Assembly (NCBI RefSeq): GCF_003129485.1
Contig: NZ_QFFG01000001.1
Span: 744,001 to 808,000, forward strand
From: Polaribacter aquimarinus
GTDB lineage: Bacteria > Bacteroidota > Bacteroidia > Flavobacteriales > Flavobacteriaceae
Reading direction: 5' to 3'
DNA length: 64,000 bases
The stretch's first letter is position 1. Every line of letters begins with the position of its first letter. The translations under genes were made by a program, and so were the position numbers. Below the pieces are notes generated by a model that did no database searches, was not told the origin of the DNA, and was given only the letters and a program-made list of their open reading frames with translations. Positions 24,360 through 32,489 of this stretch are shown piece by piece.

Positions 24360-25189
24360 TGATTGATTTTCAACACCTTACCAACATCGCTATTGAAGCT
24401 GCTCTTGCTGCCGGAAAAATCATTCAAAAATACATCGATAAAGATATTGATGTAGCTACAAAAATTGGCGGAAACACTTTGGCCTCACTAGTGGTTACTA
24501 AAGTTGATACAGCATGTGAACACATTATTTTAGAACACCTAATTCCGACTTGTACAACTTATGATTTGGGATTGTTAACCGAAGAAACAGAAGACAACCA
24601 AAGCCGATTTGAAAAAGACTATTTTTGGTGTGTAGACCCTATGGATGGTACTTTAGCCTTTATCAATAAACACCCTGGATTTTCGGTTGCCATTGCCTTG
24701 GTTTCTAAAGAAGGCATTCCATATATTGGTGTGGTTTACAACCCAAGCACAAATACTATATACACCGCCATCAAAGATAAAGGTGCTTTTAAAAACGGTA
24801 AACCTTGGCAATTGACACAACCTAAAAGTTTTTTGACTTATGTAACAGACAAAACATTGTCTAACTCGCCAAATCAAGATAAAATAAAAGACATTTTACA
24901 TAAAAAAGTAAAAGAATTAGGATTGCAAGGTTATCAAGAAATTTCTGGAGCTGGCTCTGTGCTAAATGCTATGTTGGTTGCTGAAAACACTCCTGCCTTA
25001 CTGCTAAAACTTCCCAAAGAAGAACAAGGCGGAGGCAGCCTTTGGGACTTTGCTGCGACTGTTTGTATTTTTAAGGAATTAGGTTTACAAGCCACCAATT
25101 TTACTGGCGAAACCTTAGGTTTAAACGCAAAAGAAAGTACTTTTATGAATCAACTGGGAATATGTTATGCTAGTTTTAAAAGTGACTGA
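24359..25189 (+). CDS. Inositol monophosphatase-family phosphatase
   Basis: 276 residues of the Li+-sensitive Mg2+ phosphatase fold (IMPase/CysQ/FBPase superfamily). Metal ligands: E75/E76 (LTEETED), D93 and D96 in CVDPMDGT, and D230 in GGSLWDFAA. It removes a phosphate from a sugar- or nucleotide-like substrate. The context (kinase gene overlapping by one base, purine-nucleoside phosphorylase upstream) points to a role in the arsenosugar pathway rather than sulfate assimilation, but a 3'(2'),5'-bisphosphate nucleotidase role cannot be excluded. Last gene of the cluster; a weak hairpin follows. Confidence 0.88.
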   Translation: MIDFQHLTNIAIEAALAAGKIIQKYIDKDIDVATKIGGNTLASLVVTKVDTACEHIILEHLIPTCTTYDLGLLTEETEDNQSRFEKDYFWCVDPMDGTLAFINKHPGFSVAIALVSKEGIPYIGVVYNPSTNTIYTAIKDKGAFKNGKPWQLTQPKSFLTYVTDKTLSNSPNQDKIKDILHKKVKELGLQGYQEISGAGSVLNAMLVAENTPALLLKLPKEEQGGGSLWDFAATVCIFKELGLQATNFTGETLGLNAKESTFMNQLGICYASFKSD

Positions 25190-25197
25190 TAATTATA

Positions 25198-25232
25198 AGC
25201 TTTTATTTCATTTAAAAGCTAACTGCTTTTTG
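25198..25232 (+). terminator. Weak terminator after the arsenosugar cluster
   Basis: AGCTTTTA (25198-25205) pairs with TAAAAGCT (25213-25220) around a 7-nt loop; a short T-run (CTTTTTG) comes only 5-6 nt later. Confidence 0.4.
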
Positions 25233-25240
25233 TAAATTTG
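25233..25240 (+). promoter_or_regulatory. -7 promoter box
   Basis: TAAATTTG, an exact TAnnTTTG match, 6 nt before the ATG at 25247. Transcription would start about at the start codon. Confidence 0.5.
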
Positions 25241-25246
25241 TGTGCA

Positions 25247-26758
25247 ATGAATAAATTCCTACTTTTTGTTTCAGTTTTTATTTGTCTAAATATATTCTCG
25301 CAAAACACTACCATTGAAAAAGGCGAAATCATTAAAGATCGTCTGTTTTTAATGGATAAAAATGAAATCACAACAAGTGATGAAAAAGGTAATTTTATTT
25401 CTGTTAGACCTAAAAAAGACAATGGTGTAATTCACGATTATTTCATAGAATTTTTTGATAAATTAAATTTCACTGAACGAATTGAAATTAAAAATATAAA
25501 TAAAATTAAAATTTTAAATGTATTTATCAAAAATGAAAAAGTCTTAATATTTATTAAAGAAGAATTTGATAACCAATTTTCTTTAAGATTTGATATAATA
25601 GATATTCATAGTAAAAATTTAATTCAGAAAACTGTATTAAAATCCGACAAAAAAACTTCTCCAGAATTCTATAAATCTCTTGAAGAAGATTTTAATATTT
25701 CTTTAGAGTTTTCCTCTAGAATCATATTAACAATACCTATTATAAAGGACAAAAAAGCTTATGCTTTTGTAAAAATATTCTCAGAAAGTTTGGAAGAATT
25801 AAATAAATATGAAGTTTATTCTGATTCAACTCTTACACATAAATCTACAAAGTATTTAAATACTTCTCAGTTAAATGACAAAGTGTATTTACTTTTTAAT
25901 TTAACATTAAATAAAGATAAAAAAATTTACAGGTTAGTTGAGCTTTATAACAGCAAAACCAAAACACTTAATATTCCTATAAAAAATGATATTTATGAGT
26001 TAATTTCTTCTAAGATTAAAGGCAATCAATTTATTATTAGCGGACTTTATTCTAAAAAAAGAAAAGGTGGTTTTGAAGGAGTTACAAATTATAAAATAGA
26101 TTTAAAATCATTTTCTGTTTCTTACCAAAAGCAAAATGTGTTTTCTAACACTAAAGTTAGCAACTATTTTAAAGGTTTTTTTAATAAAAACAGAAGTATA
26201 GACATTAAGGACATTTTTATTGATGATAACTTAAACATTTATTTGATTGGTCAATTTTATAGAATAAGAAAAGTTTCAATTCCTTTGGTAGGAGTTACAG
26301 CTCAAATTAGTACTTCAGTTTTTATTACATACTACCCAATAAATGTAAAATACAAACTTTATGATGATCTATTAATTTGTAAAATAAATTCAAACGGAAA
26401 ATTAAATTGGGATAAGGTTTTATATTTTAAGTTAACTGAAAAAACATTATCAAAATCTAACAAGTCAGATTCTTCAATTTTTCCTTATTTATCTGATAAC
26501 AAGATGAATATACTTTTGAATGGCTATGTCAATGAAAAAAAAGAAAGCATTTTAGTAAAACAAGATAAAAGATTTTCAAAAACGAATTTCTATAATTTTA
26601 ATATTAATGAAGAAGGTATAATTTCTACAAATATCATCTTTTCTAATAAAGATGCTAAAATCATATTTAAAGCAGGGAAAACTGTTAAATCGAATAATTT
26701 ATTGTTCAATTTGGGGCAAGGCAATATGAGAAAGCAATTATTAAAAGTTAAATTATAA
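25247..26758 (+). CDS. Secreted protein of unknown function
   Basis: 503 residues from ATG 25247 (a slightly longer frame begins inside the promoter box). The signal peptide is about the first 19 residues, ending IFSQ. The mature protein is rich in Lys, Asn, Ile and Phe, with alternating hydrophobic residues that suggest a beta-rich, propeller-like fold. I do not recognise the family. Its base composition looks more AT-rich than that of its neighbours. There is no lipobox and no T9SS sorting domain at the C-terminus. It stands alone, with its own promoter and a repeat-rich gap behind it. Confidence 0.75.
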   Translation: MNKFLLFVSVFICLNIFSQNTTIEKGEIIKDRLFLMDKNEITTSDEKGNFISVRPKKDNGVIHDYFIEFFDKLNFTERIEIKNINKIKILNVFIKNEKVLIFIKEEFDNQFSLRFDIIDIHSKNLIQKTVLKSDKKTSPEFYKSLEEDFNISLEFSSRIILTIPIIKDKKAYAFVKIFSESLEELNKYEVYSDSTLTHKSTKYLNTSQLNDKVYLLFNLTLNKDKKIYRLVELYNSKTKTLNIPIKNDIYELISSKIKGNQFIISGLYSKKRKGGFEGVTNYKIDLKSFSVSYQKQNVFSNTKVSNYFKGFFNKNRSIDIKDIFIDDNLNIYLIGQFYRIRKVSIPLVGVTAQISTSVFITYYPINVKYKLYDDLLICKINSNGKLNWDKVLYFKLTEKTLSKSNKSDSSIFPYLSDNKMNILLNGYVNEKKESILVKQDKRFSKTNFYNFNINEEGIISTNIIFSNKDAKIIFKAGKTVKSNNLLFNLGQGNMRKQLLKVKL

Positions 26759-26765
26759 TGAATAA

Positions 26766-26882
26766 ATAACTAAACATCATAAAAAGCTCATATTCCGATT
26801 ATTGGAATTATATGAAACAATCGATTTTGAAGGTGATGAAGATTTTATTGGGCAAGAATTGTGTCCTTTAAATAAAAAATAG
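26766..26882 (+). pseudogene. Coding remnant (C-terminal fragment of an unknown protein)
   Basis: A 38-codon frame ending at TAG 26880-26882 has protein-like composition (KKLIFRLLELYETIDFEGDE, then DFIGQELCPLNKK) and begins directly after an in-frame stop codon with no ATG. It looks like the preserved tail of a gene whose 5' part has been lost, or a small protein whose start has decayed. The family is not recognised. Confidence 0.35.
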
Positions 26883-26980
26883 TTATCGTCGGTTCGAGTG
26901 ATTTTTGAAGGATGAAAAAATTGTATCAAGAACTTAACCTGTAAAATCAAGAGATTGTCACGTCGTTCCTCTTCGCAATG

Positions 26981-27058
26981 AAAAGCCAACTTCCAACTTC
27001 ATTCTTCCAACTCCCAACTTCCAACTCCCAACTTCCTTCTTCAAACTTCCAACAACAA
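26981..27058. repeat. Low-complexity CTTCCAA/CTCCCAA tract
   Basis: About ten degenerate copies of a 7-8 nt unit (CTTCCAA, CTCCCAA, CTTCAAA). It lies just downstream of the minus-strand phosphatase gene and resembles the tract at 15900-15970. Confidence 0.7.
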
Positions 27059-27064
27059 ACCAAC

Positions 27065-27796
27065 CTACTTATTCCTTCCTTTTTCATTCGGGTATAAAGC
27101 AGGTAAATCATCGCTTTGAAAAAAGGCTTTTGAATCAATATTCATTCCGGTTACTTTTCCTTTAAAAGCGGCACCCGTATCAATATTCCAAACATTAATC
27201 GCATTCATTGGTTCAGATTCTCCATAGTTTGTGGTAGGTGTGTGACCAATGTAAATTTCTCTATAATGTTTTAGTCTTTTTGGATATAAATCATGGTCTA
27301 AACCAATTTTTTTATCCATAACCAAAGCCATTTCCCATAAAGTTCTATCGGTGCAAAACTTATGCGTAAACGTTTCTTTTTCTACTCCATGCATCGAGGT
27401 AAATCCAGCATGTAAAAACAATCTGTTTTTTTCATCCAAATGATACATAGGCATGTTTTCGAAGAAAATTAAGTGCTGCTTTTTTTCTTCTACAGAATAA
27501 CCTTCGTAACTCTCCATGGTCTCTTTACCTCCGTGCAGAAACCAAGAAGGATTGACATCATTCACATTTTTTAGCCAATTCTGACACCAAACATCATGAT
27601 TCCCTTTTATAAAAATACATTCGAATTTTTGAGAAAAATCCATTAAAAACTGAACAACTTGGGCCGATTCACTCCAACCATCTACATAGTCACCCATAAA
27701 GATAATTTTATCTTCTTCTCTAATTTCTAATTGATTTAATACTTGAAGTAAGGCTTTTAAGCCTCCATGAATATCACCAATTGCAAAAGTTCTCAT
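27065..27796 (-). CDS. Calcineurin-like Ser/Thr protein phosphatase or diadenosine tetraphosphatase (PPP family)
   Basis: 243 residues. Metal-binding motifs of the PPP/ApaH group are all present: GDIHGG (7-12), GDYVDGW (about 35-41), KGNHDVWC (about 65-72) and the later His residues in HAGF and IGHTPT. It hydrolyses phosphoesters with a dinuclear metal centre. The sequence alone does not separate protein phosphatase from symmetric Ap4A hydrolase. The C-terminal residues lie next to a low-complexity repeat tract. A perfect -7 box stands 17 nt upstream of the ATG. Confidence 0.92.
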   Translation of the reverse strand: MRTFAIGDIHGGLKALLQVLNQLEIREEDKIIFMGDYVDGWSESAQVVQFLMDFSQKFECIFIKGNHDVWCQNWLKNVNDVNPSWFLHGGKETMESYEGYSVEEKKQHLIFFENMPMYHLDEKNRLFLHAGFTSMHGVEKETFTHKFCTDRTLWEMALVMDKKIGLDHDLYPKRLKHYREIYIGHTPTTNYGESEPMNAINVWNIDTGAAFKGKVTGMNIDSKAFFQSDDLPALYPNEKGRNK

Positions 27797-27812
27797 TGAA
27801 TTTATTTTTCAG

Positions 27813-27820
27813 CAAAACTA
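27813..27820 (-). promoter_or_regulatory. -7 promoter box for the phosphatase
   Basis: Minus strand reads TAGTTTTG, an exact TAnnTTTG match, 17 nt before the ATG at 27796. Confidence 0.5.
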
Positions 27821-27852
27821 AGTGTTAATTTTAAAAAAGTGAAGTTGTTTTT

Positions 27853-29127
27853 TTAAAAATATTGACCTATTCCAAAAACCAATCCGCCTTTAGAACCATT
27901 TTTACGATTAAGTAAACTAAACCCATAATCGATTCTAAACGTAGCATTGTATATTTTTTTGCTAATAAATCGGAGTCCAACTCCTGAATACAATTTTAAG
28001 TTTTTATTTTGAAAAAAATCGTTCAATTTCCCTCCTGGATTTCTCCAAGAACCAAAATCTGTAAATACATTGGATTGAATTGCCAACCATTTTTTATCAA
28101 AAATTGTATGTCTATATTCAGAATTAAAAACAAAACTTCCTGTACCTCTATCTACTAAAATTCCAACTCCTCTTAAATTCACATTATTATCTAAAGCAAA
28201 TGGTGCAAAAGGGGTTTCTGCGTTAGAAGATAAACCAAAACGCAATCTATTAGCCCAATTTCCTTTTTCTCCCAAACGTTTATAATAGAAAAAGTCGTTC
28301 CAAGCAATAAAAAAATCGTTTTGAAAATCGTTTTCTGTGACCACATATTGTACAAACAACTGACTTTTAAATCCATTAACATATTGATAGTAATAATCTA
28401 AAGTATTATACAAATACACAAATTTTAAAAGTGCTTTATTTAAATCTAAATTCTGTGGAATGGATGGATCTGTAGCTCCAGATATATAACTGTATTTTTC
28501 AGAGAACAGGTTTACACCAAAATCTATTTGATGCTCTAAATTAATTTGATATAAAGCCAATACTTCAAAAGAAACATTATTGTATAAATAATTCGCTGTT
28601 TTATCTCCAAAATACAAAGGCTCTTCGCTTTTCCAGTTTTGATGATTGACTGCTAATCCCCACTTTTTCGATAATAAATTCTCTGCTTTAAAATTGATAG
28701 CATATGAATCAAACCCATTAAATTGATAATACCCACCAAAAGTGATATTCCTTCCTAAAAAATTATAATCGTAAACACCTAATTTATAAGAAAAAACGTT
28801 GTTTGTGGTGGTCCAAATATTCACTTCAGGAATTAGGGTAAAATTCTCTTCTATATTAATAAACACATTGTAAGCATTCTCATGAGAATGAAATACTTGA
28901 TAATAGGCATGACTTATTGCTGGTAACCTTTTTAAAAGCACAATGTCTTTTTCTAAAGAAAGAGAGTCTAAAACATTTCCTTTTTTAGTGGTTAAAATTG
29001 ATTTGATAAAAGCAATTCGTGTTTTTTCTGCTCCTTGAATTTTTACATCTGCAATGAATTCTTTTTGACCATAAAACGAGGTTGCAAAACAGAAAAATAG
29101 AAAAAAAAGAAGGTTTTTATAAGCCAT
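27853..29127 (-). CDS. Omp85/BamA-like outer-membrane protein with one POTRA domain
   Basis: 424 residues: signal peptide (about 1-20, ending YGQ), one POTRA-like domain (about 22-95: FIADVKIQGAEKTRIAFIKS, then DIVLLKRLPAISHAYYQV and VFINIEEN), and a C-terminal 16-strand-type barrel ending in the pattern RIDYGFSLL ... GLVFGIGQYF with a terminal aromatic residue. Family members insert or translocate outer-membrane or surface proteins. With a single POTRA it is shorter than BamA and closer to the bacterial surface antigen type. Start and stop overlap by one base with the duplicated-lipoprotein gene, so the two products probably work together. Confidence 0.87.
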   Translation of the reverse strand: MAYKNLLFFLFFCFATSFYGQKEFIADVKIQGAEKTRIAFIKSILTTKKGNVLDSLSLEKDIVLLKRLPAISHAYYQVFHSHENAYNVFINIEENFTLIPEVNIWTTTNNVFSYKLGVYDYNFLGRNITFGGYYQFNGFDSYAINFKAENLLSKKWGLAVNHQNWKSEEPLYFGDKTANYLYNNVSFEVLALYQINLEHQIDFGVNLFSEKYSYISGATDPSIPQNLDLNKALLKFVYLYNTLDYYYQYVNGFKSQLFVQYVVTENDFQNDFFIAWNDFFYYKRLGEKGNWANRLRFGLSSNAETPFAPFALDNNVNLRGVGILVDRGTGSFVFNSEYRHTIFDKKWLAIQSNVFTDFGSWRNPGGKLNDFFQNKNLKLYSGVGLRFISKKIYNATFRIDYGFSLLNRKNGSKGGLVFGIGQYF

Positions 29128-30533
29128 TATTCAACTTCAAATGTATCTTCAATCACTAAATTTACCCAATTTTCGCTACTAATACCTAATAAAGTGAATT
29201 TATATTCATCGTTTAAAACTAAATCTGGCGGTGTTTCTGTGTTTATGTTAGAAACAGTATTGGTAGTATTGTAATAAGTAAAGGTTTTTTCTTTTGTAAA
29301 AATACCCGATACAAATGCGTTGGTATTATCTGTAATTACCTGAAAATAAAGTGCATTATTTGTTATTCCAAAATCTGTCCAAGTAAATGTTGGTTTTAAA
29401 GATTCATTTTGATTGATGTCAACTTCCTTTTCATATTGGGTAGGTTGTGTAACATTTTTAATCCTTATGGGATTAGAGGTATAAATTTTCTTATCAATTT
29501 CGTAGGTTACGATACACCAATTTTCTTCATCATCAGTTCTAGAAAACCTTCTTAATTTTGTTCCAAATGCCGTAGCATCGGTTAAAATTTTTCTTCTATA
29601 ATTCGAAAAATCATCTTTATTTACTGACGTACCCTCTGTTTCGTAATATCTAAAGTCTCTTGCATTCGTTAAAGGGTAATAATAAATGTAAGACAAATTC
29701 TGATTGCCATTAGCACTTGAGGCAAATGCCGTTATTTTCTGTGAAGTATCAACATCATTTTTATCTAGAAATTCTTGTAAATTTCCAGGAATAAATTTTT
29801 CTTCAATAACCAAATTCACCCAATTATCTGAACTTACATCCATCATGGTAAATTGATACTCTTTGTCTATTTCTAAAGCTGGAGGAGTTTTATCTTCATT
29901 GATATTTAACACCACATTAGCCGTATTGTAATATTGAAAAGTATTCTCTTTTGTATAAGTACCTGATAAAAATGTATTTTCTTCTGTTTCTGAAATTACT
30001 TGAAAATAAATATCATTATCTCCAACAGCATTATCGGTCCACGTAAATTTTGGTTCTAAACTCGTTGTGTAATCAATGGTAACCTTGTCGGTCCATGAAG
30101 TAGTTTTCGATGTGTTTTTTAATCGAATAGGGTTAGATTTATGCAATTTACCATTAACAACATAAGTAACTAAACACCAATTTTCTGTTGCACCGGGTCT
30201 CGAAAAACGCTGCAACTTTCCGCCAAAAACATCTTCGATTGCTAAAGAATTTCTTCTATAATTAGAAAACACATTAGGATCTACATTTAAACTATCTGCT
30301 TCATAATATCTAAAGTCTGATGCTCCTTCTACGGGATAATAAAATATATATGCTAAATTGGTGTTTGCATTAGCACTAGCTGCACAGGCTATAACCTCTC
30401 CAAATTCGTTATTGTTAAAACTTGTATTTATATATTCTTGTAAATTTCTAGGAACTGTTACATCGTTATCTTCTGCACAAGAGAACATTAAAAAAGAAGT
30501 TATACATAAATACAATAAAGTTTTAACTTTCAT
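29127..30533 (-). CDS. Lipoprotein with a two-fold internal duplication
   Basis: 468 residues. Lipoprotein signal with C19 (FLMFSC). The rest consists of two homologous halves, about 30-247 and 251-465, each beginning NLQE(Y/F) and sharing the order ASAN/SSAN-x-N-x-NL(A/S)YI, DFRYYE, FSNYRR, RFSR, ENWC, SNPIR(L/I)KN, P-x-FTWTD, YFQVI, YYNT, EYxFT and NWVNLVIE. One ENWC cysteine is conserved in each half. I do not recognise the family. The one-base overlap with the Omp85-like gene suggests a lipoprotein partner of that barrel. It lies 8 bp after the universal stress gene. Confidence 0.85.
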   Translation of the reverse strand: MKVKTLLYLCITSFLMFSCAEDNDVTVPRNLQEYINTSFNNNEFGEVIACAASANANTNLAYIFYYPVEGASDFRYYEADSLNVDPNVFSNYRRNSLAIEDVFGGKLQRFSRPGATENWCLVTYVVNGKLHKSNPIRLKNTSKTTSWTDKVTIDYTTSLEPKFTWTDNAVGDNDIYFQVISETEENTFLSGTYTKENTFQYYNTANVVLNINEDKTPPALEIDKEYQFTMMDVSSDNWVNLVIEEKFIPGNLQEFLDKNDVDTSQKITAFASSANGNQNLSYIYYYPLTNARDFRYYETEGTSVNKDDFSNYRRKILTDATAFGTKLRRFSRTDDEENWCIVTYEIDKKIYTSNPIRIKNVTQPTQYEKEVDINQNESLKPTFTWTDFGITNNALYFQVITDNTNAFVSGIFTKEKTFTYYNTTNTVSNINTETPPDLVLNDEYKFTLLGISSENWVNLVIEDTFEVE

Positions 30534-30541
30534 TTATCATT

Positions 30542-31375
30542 TTAAATTTTAAAGGTCATAATGGGCAAGGTAGAATGATTGGTAATATCTTCTGCAATGC
30601 TTCCTGCAAAAATATGAGATAATCCTTTTCTACCATGCGTTATCACTGAAATTAAATCTGCCCCAACTGCATTAGAAAAATTTAAGATTCCTTTTTCGAT
30701 AGACCTATCACAAACATAATTTACGTTAATTAGACGGTCTGTATTCCCTTCTACTTCCATAAAAAAATCAGCAGCTAATGTTTCCATTTCAGAAGTGGTC
30801 TTAAAATCTTCATTTGGTAAATTTACATACAAAATATGTTTTCTAGCATTTAAAAAATCAACAGTTTTTAACATTCTTTTAAACGCTGGAATGCTCTCTT
30901 CAGAAAAATCGGTGGCTACAACGATGTCAGAAAAGTCTGTATTCAGCATTTCATTTTTAATAACTAAAACAGGTAATTCTGAATATCTTACTACTTTTTC
31001 TGTATTAGACCCGACAAAAAATTCTTTTAACCCGCTAGCTCCATGAGACCCCATAACAATTAAATCTGCACCAACTTCTTTAGCAATTGCATTTACTTCG
31101 CTAAAAACTTTATAATGCTTAATAACAGGTACTATTTTTACTTCTTTTAAAAAATCTTTCTTTAAAAAATCCTTAAACTTTTTTTCTGCTAATTTTAAGA
31201 AAAAAACGGCTTTCTCTTGCTGGTAGAATTCACTTTCTGTTAAAGTTACTTCATGAATATCTAACATATGTAATGCATAAATAGTTGCATCGTTATTCTT
31301 AGCAATAGAAGCTGCTGTTTTTAAGGCGTATTCAGAATGATTTGAAAAGTCTACTGGAACAATAATTTTTTTCAT
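30542..31375 (-). CDS. Universal stress protein with two UspA domains
   Basis: 277 residues: domain 1 about 1-145, domain 2 about 150-277. The first domain has a complete ATP-binding motif GxxGx9GS (GSHGASGLKEFFVGS). The second has the same layout with the first Gly replaced (THGRKGLSHIFAGS preceded by Ile). Tandem Usp proteins are cytoplasmic and respond to stress or energy limitation. First gene of a probable operon with the duplicated lipoprotein and the Omp85-like gene; a perfect -7 box lies 27 nt upstream. Confidence 0.93.
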   Translation of the reverse strand: MKKIIVPVDFSNHSEYALKTAASIAKNNDATIYALHMLDIHEVTLTESEFYQQEKAVFFLKLAEKKFKDFLKKDFLKEVKIVPVIKHYKVFSEVNAIAKEVGADLIVMGSHGASGLKEFFVGSNTEKVVRYSELPVLVIKNEMLNTDFSDIVVATDFSEESIPAFKRMLKTVDFLNARKHILYVNLPNEDFKTTSEMETLAADFFMEVEGNTDRLINVNYVCDRSIEKGILNFSNAVGADLISVITHGRKGLSHIFAGSIAEDITNHSTLPIMTFKI

Positions 31376-31401
31376 AATTATAGGTTTTAGTGTTACACTT
31401 A

Positions 31402-31409
31402 CAAATTTA
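31402..31409 (-). promoter_or_regulatory. -7 promoter box for the Usp operon
   Basis: Minus strand reads TAAATTTG, an exact TAnnTTTG match, 27 nt before the ATG at 31375. Confidence 0.5.
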
Positions 31410-31455
31410 ACAAGCTGTTTTGTAGTTTTTTAAGACTTTTATCATGTTTTAAAAC

Positions 31456-32463
31456 TTAATCATTTTGTAAATGTAATTTCCTTAAGGTTATCTCAGCAGG
31501 TTTATTTTGCGGTGTAAACATATTGTTTTTGAGCCCTCCTACTTTTTCATGAGCGTAAAACCATTTCCATAAAAACCCACCAGCAAACCAATCTTCTTTC
31601 CAAAATTGTTTATGAATTACTTCTAAACCATTTACCTGAGCTTGTAAATTAACTTCTCCCGAGTTTTTGTTGTAATTCCATGGTTCTTTAGCATTATAAT
31701 CTACACTTCTATACCCATATTCAGTAAATACTATTTTCTTTTGATATTGGTTTTGAATTCTAATAATTTCTTTTTTATGAGGTTGCCAACCTTCATCTAA
31801 TTCGTGAATTGTAGGCGATTTTTTATCACTTAAAGGAAAATAGGCATCAATGCCAATATAATCTAAATCGCCCCAAAAAGTAACCCTTTTAAACTCATCC
31901 CAGTTGGCAGCATAAGTTAGTTTTCCTCTATAAACTTTTCTAATTTTAGCAATTAATTCTTTCCAATATTTTGGTCTTTTTAGCACAAATTTTTCCAATT
32001 CTGTACCTATACATAAAATATCTGCTTTAATTTTTTGTGCTGCTTTTGCATAGGTTAAAATAAACGAAGCATATGAATCTTCTAATACTTTCCATTCTGC
32101 TTCTGTTTTCATTTCTATCAACCCAGTGTATTCTCCTTTCCAAACCCAAATTTGAGGTTTCACCATAATTTTAACCTTTTTATTTTGAAAAGTTTTAGCA
32201 TACTGTAACAATCCTCTTTCGGTTTCTCCAAACCATTGTCTGCTAGTATTATGAATGATTTTTGGTGATGATAATTGTCTAATAAAACCAAAAGGCATCA
32301 AAGCAACATAATTGCTTTGCGCCTTTAGTACAGGTGAAATATGATTTGTATTTATAGTATCTCTTGATGCTACAAAACTAATTCCGTTTATTTTCTTGTG
32401 CTGACTATTGCAAGATATTTGAATAAAAATCAGCAATAAAAAAAGGAGTTTATATGTTTTCAT
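31456..32463 (-). CDS. GH113-like glycoside hydrolase lipoprotein
   Basis: 335 residues. Lipoprotein signal with C18 (FIQISC). A TIM-barrel glycosidase follows, similar to family GH113 beta-mannanases: ISFVASRD at strand 1, MVKPQIWVW, then CIGTELEKF with probable acid/base E155, YIGIDAYFPLS, and FTEYGYRS with probable nucleophile E248. The enzyme would act on a beta-mannan or similar polysaccharide at the cell envelope. There is no susC/susD pair nearby, so this is not a classic polysaccharide utilisation locus. The next gene downstream on this strand is the usp gene, 80 bp away; an outer-membrane protein gene lies 26 bp upstream. Confidence 0.8.
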   Translation of the reverse strand: MKTYKLLFLLLIFIQISCNSQHKKINGISFVASRDTINTNHISPVLKAQSNYVALMPFGFIRQLSSPKIIHNTSRQWFGETERGLLQYAKTFQNKKVKIMVKPQIWVWKGEYTGLIEMKTEAEWKVLEDSYASFILTYAKAAQKIKADILCIGTELEKFVLKRPKYWKELIAKIRKVYRGKLTYAANWDEFKRVTFWGDLDYIGIDAYFPLSDKKSPTIHELDEGWQPHKKEIIRIQNQYQKKIVFTEYGYRSVDYNAKEPWNYNKNSGEVNLQAQVNGLEVIHKQFWKEDWFAGGFLWKWFYAHEKVGGLKNNMFTPQNKPAEITLRKLHLQND

Positions 32464-32489
32464 AATCGAACTCCTAAAATAAGTTTTTG

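Larger units (their letters stand above)
26759..27064. other. 306-bp repeat-rich gap
   Basis: The gap holds, in order, a 38-codon open remnant without an ATG (26766-26882), sequence resembling flavobacterial dispersed repeats (GGTTCGAG near 26892 and GAGATTGTCACGTCGTTCCT near 26950), and a low-complexity tract (26981-27058). It looks like a site where mobile or repeat fragments have accumulated. Confidence 0.55.

Noticed and set aside
26885..26935. GGTTCGAGT followed by T-rich sequence, resembling a tRNA T-arm
   Set aside because: No acceptor stem, D-arm or anticodon arm can be paired around it; it fits a fragment of a dispersed repeat better.
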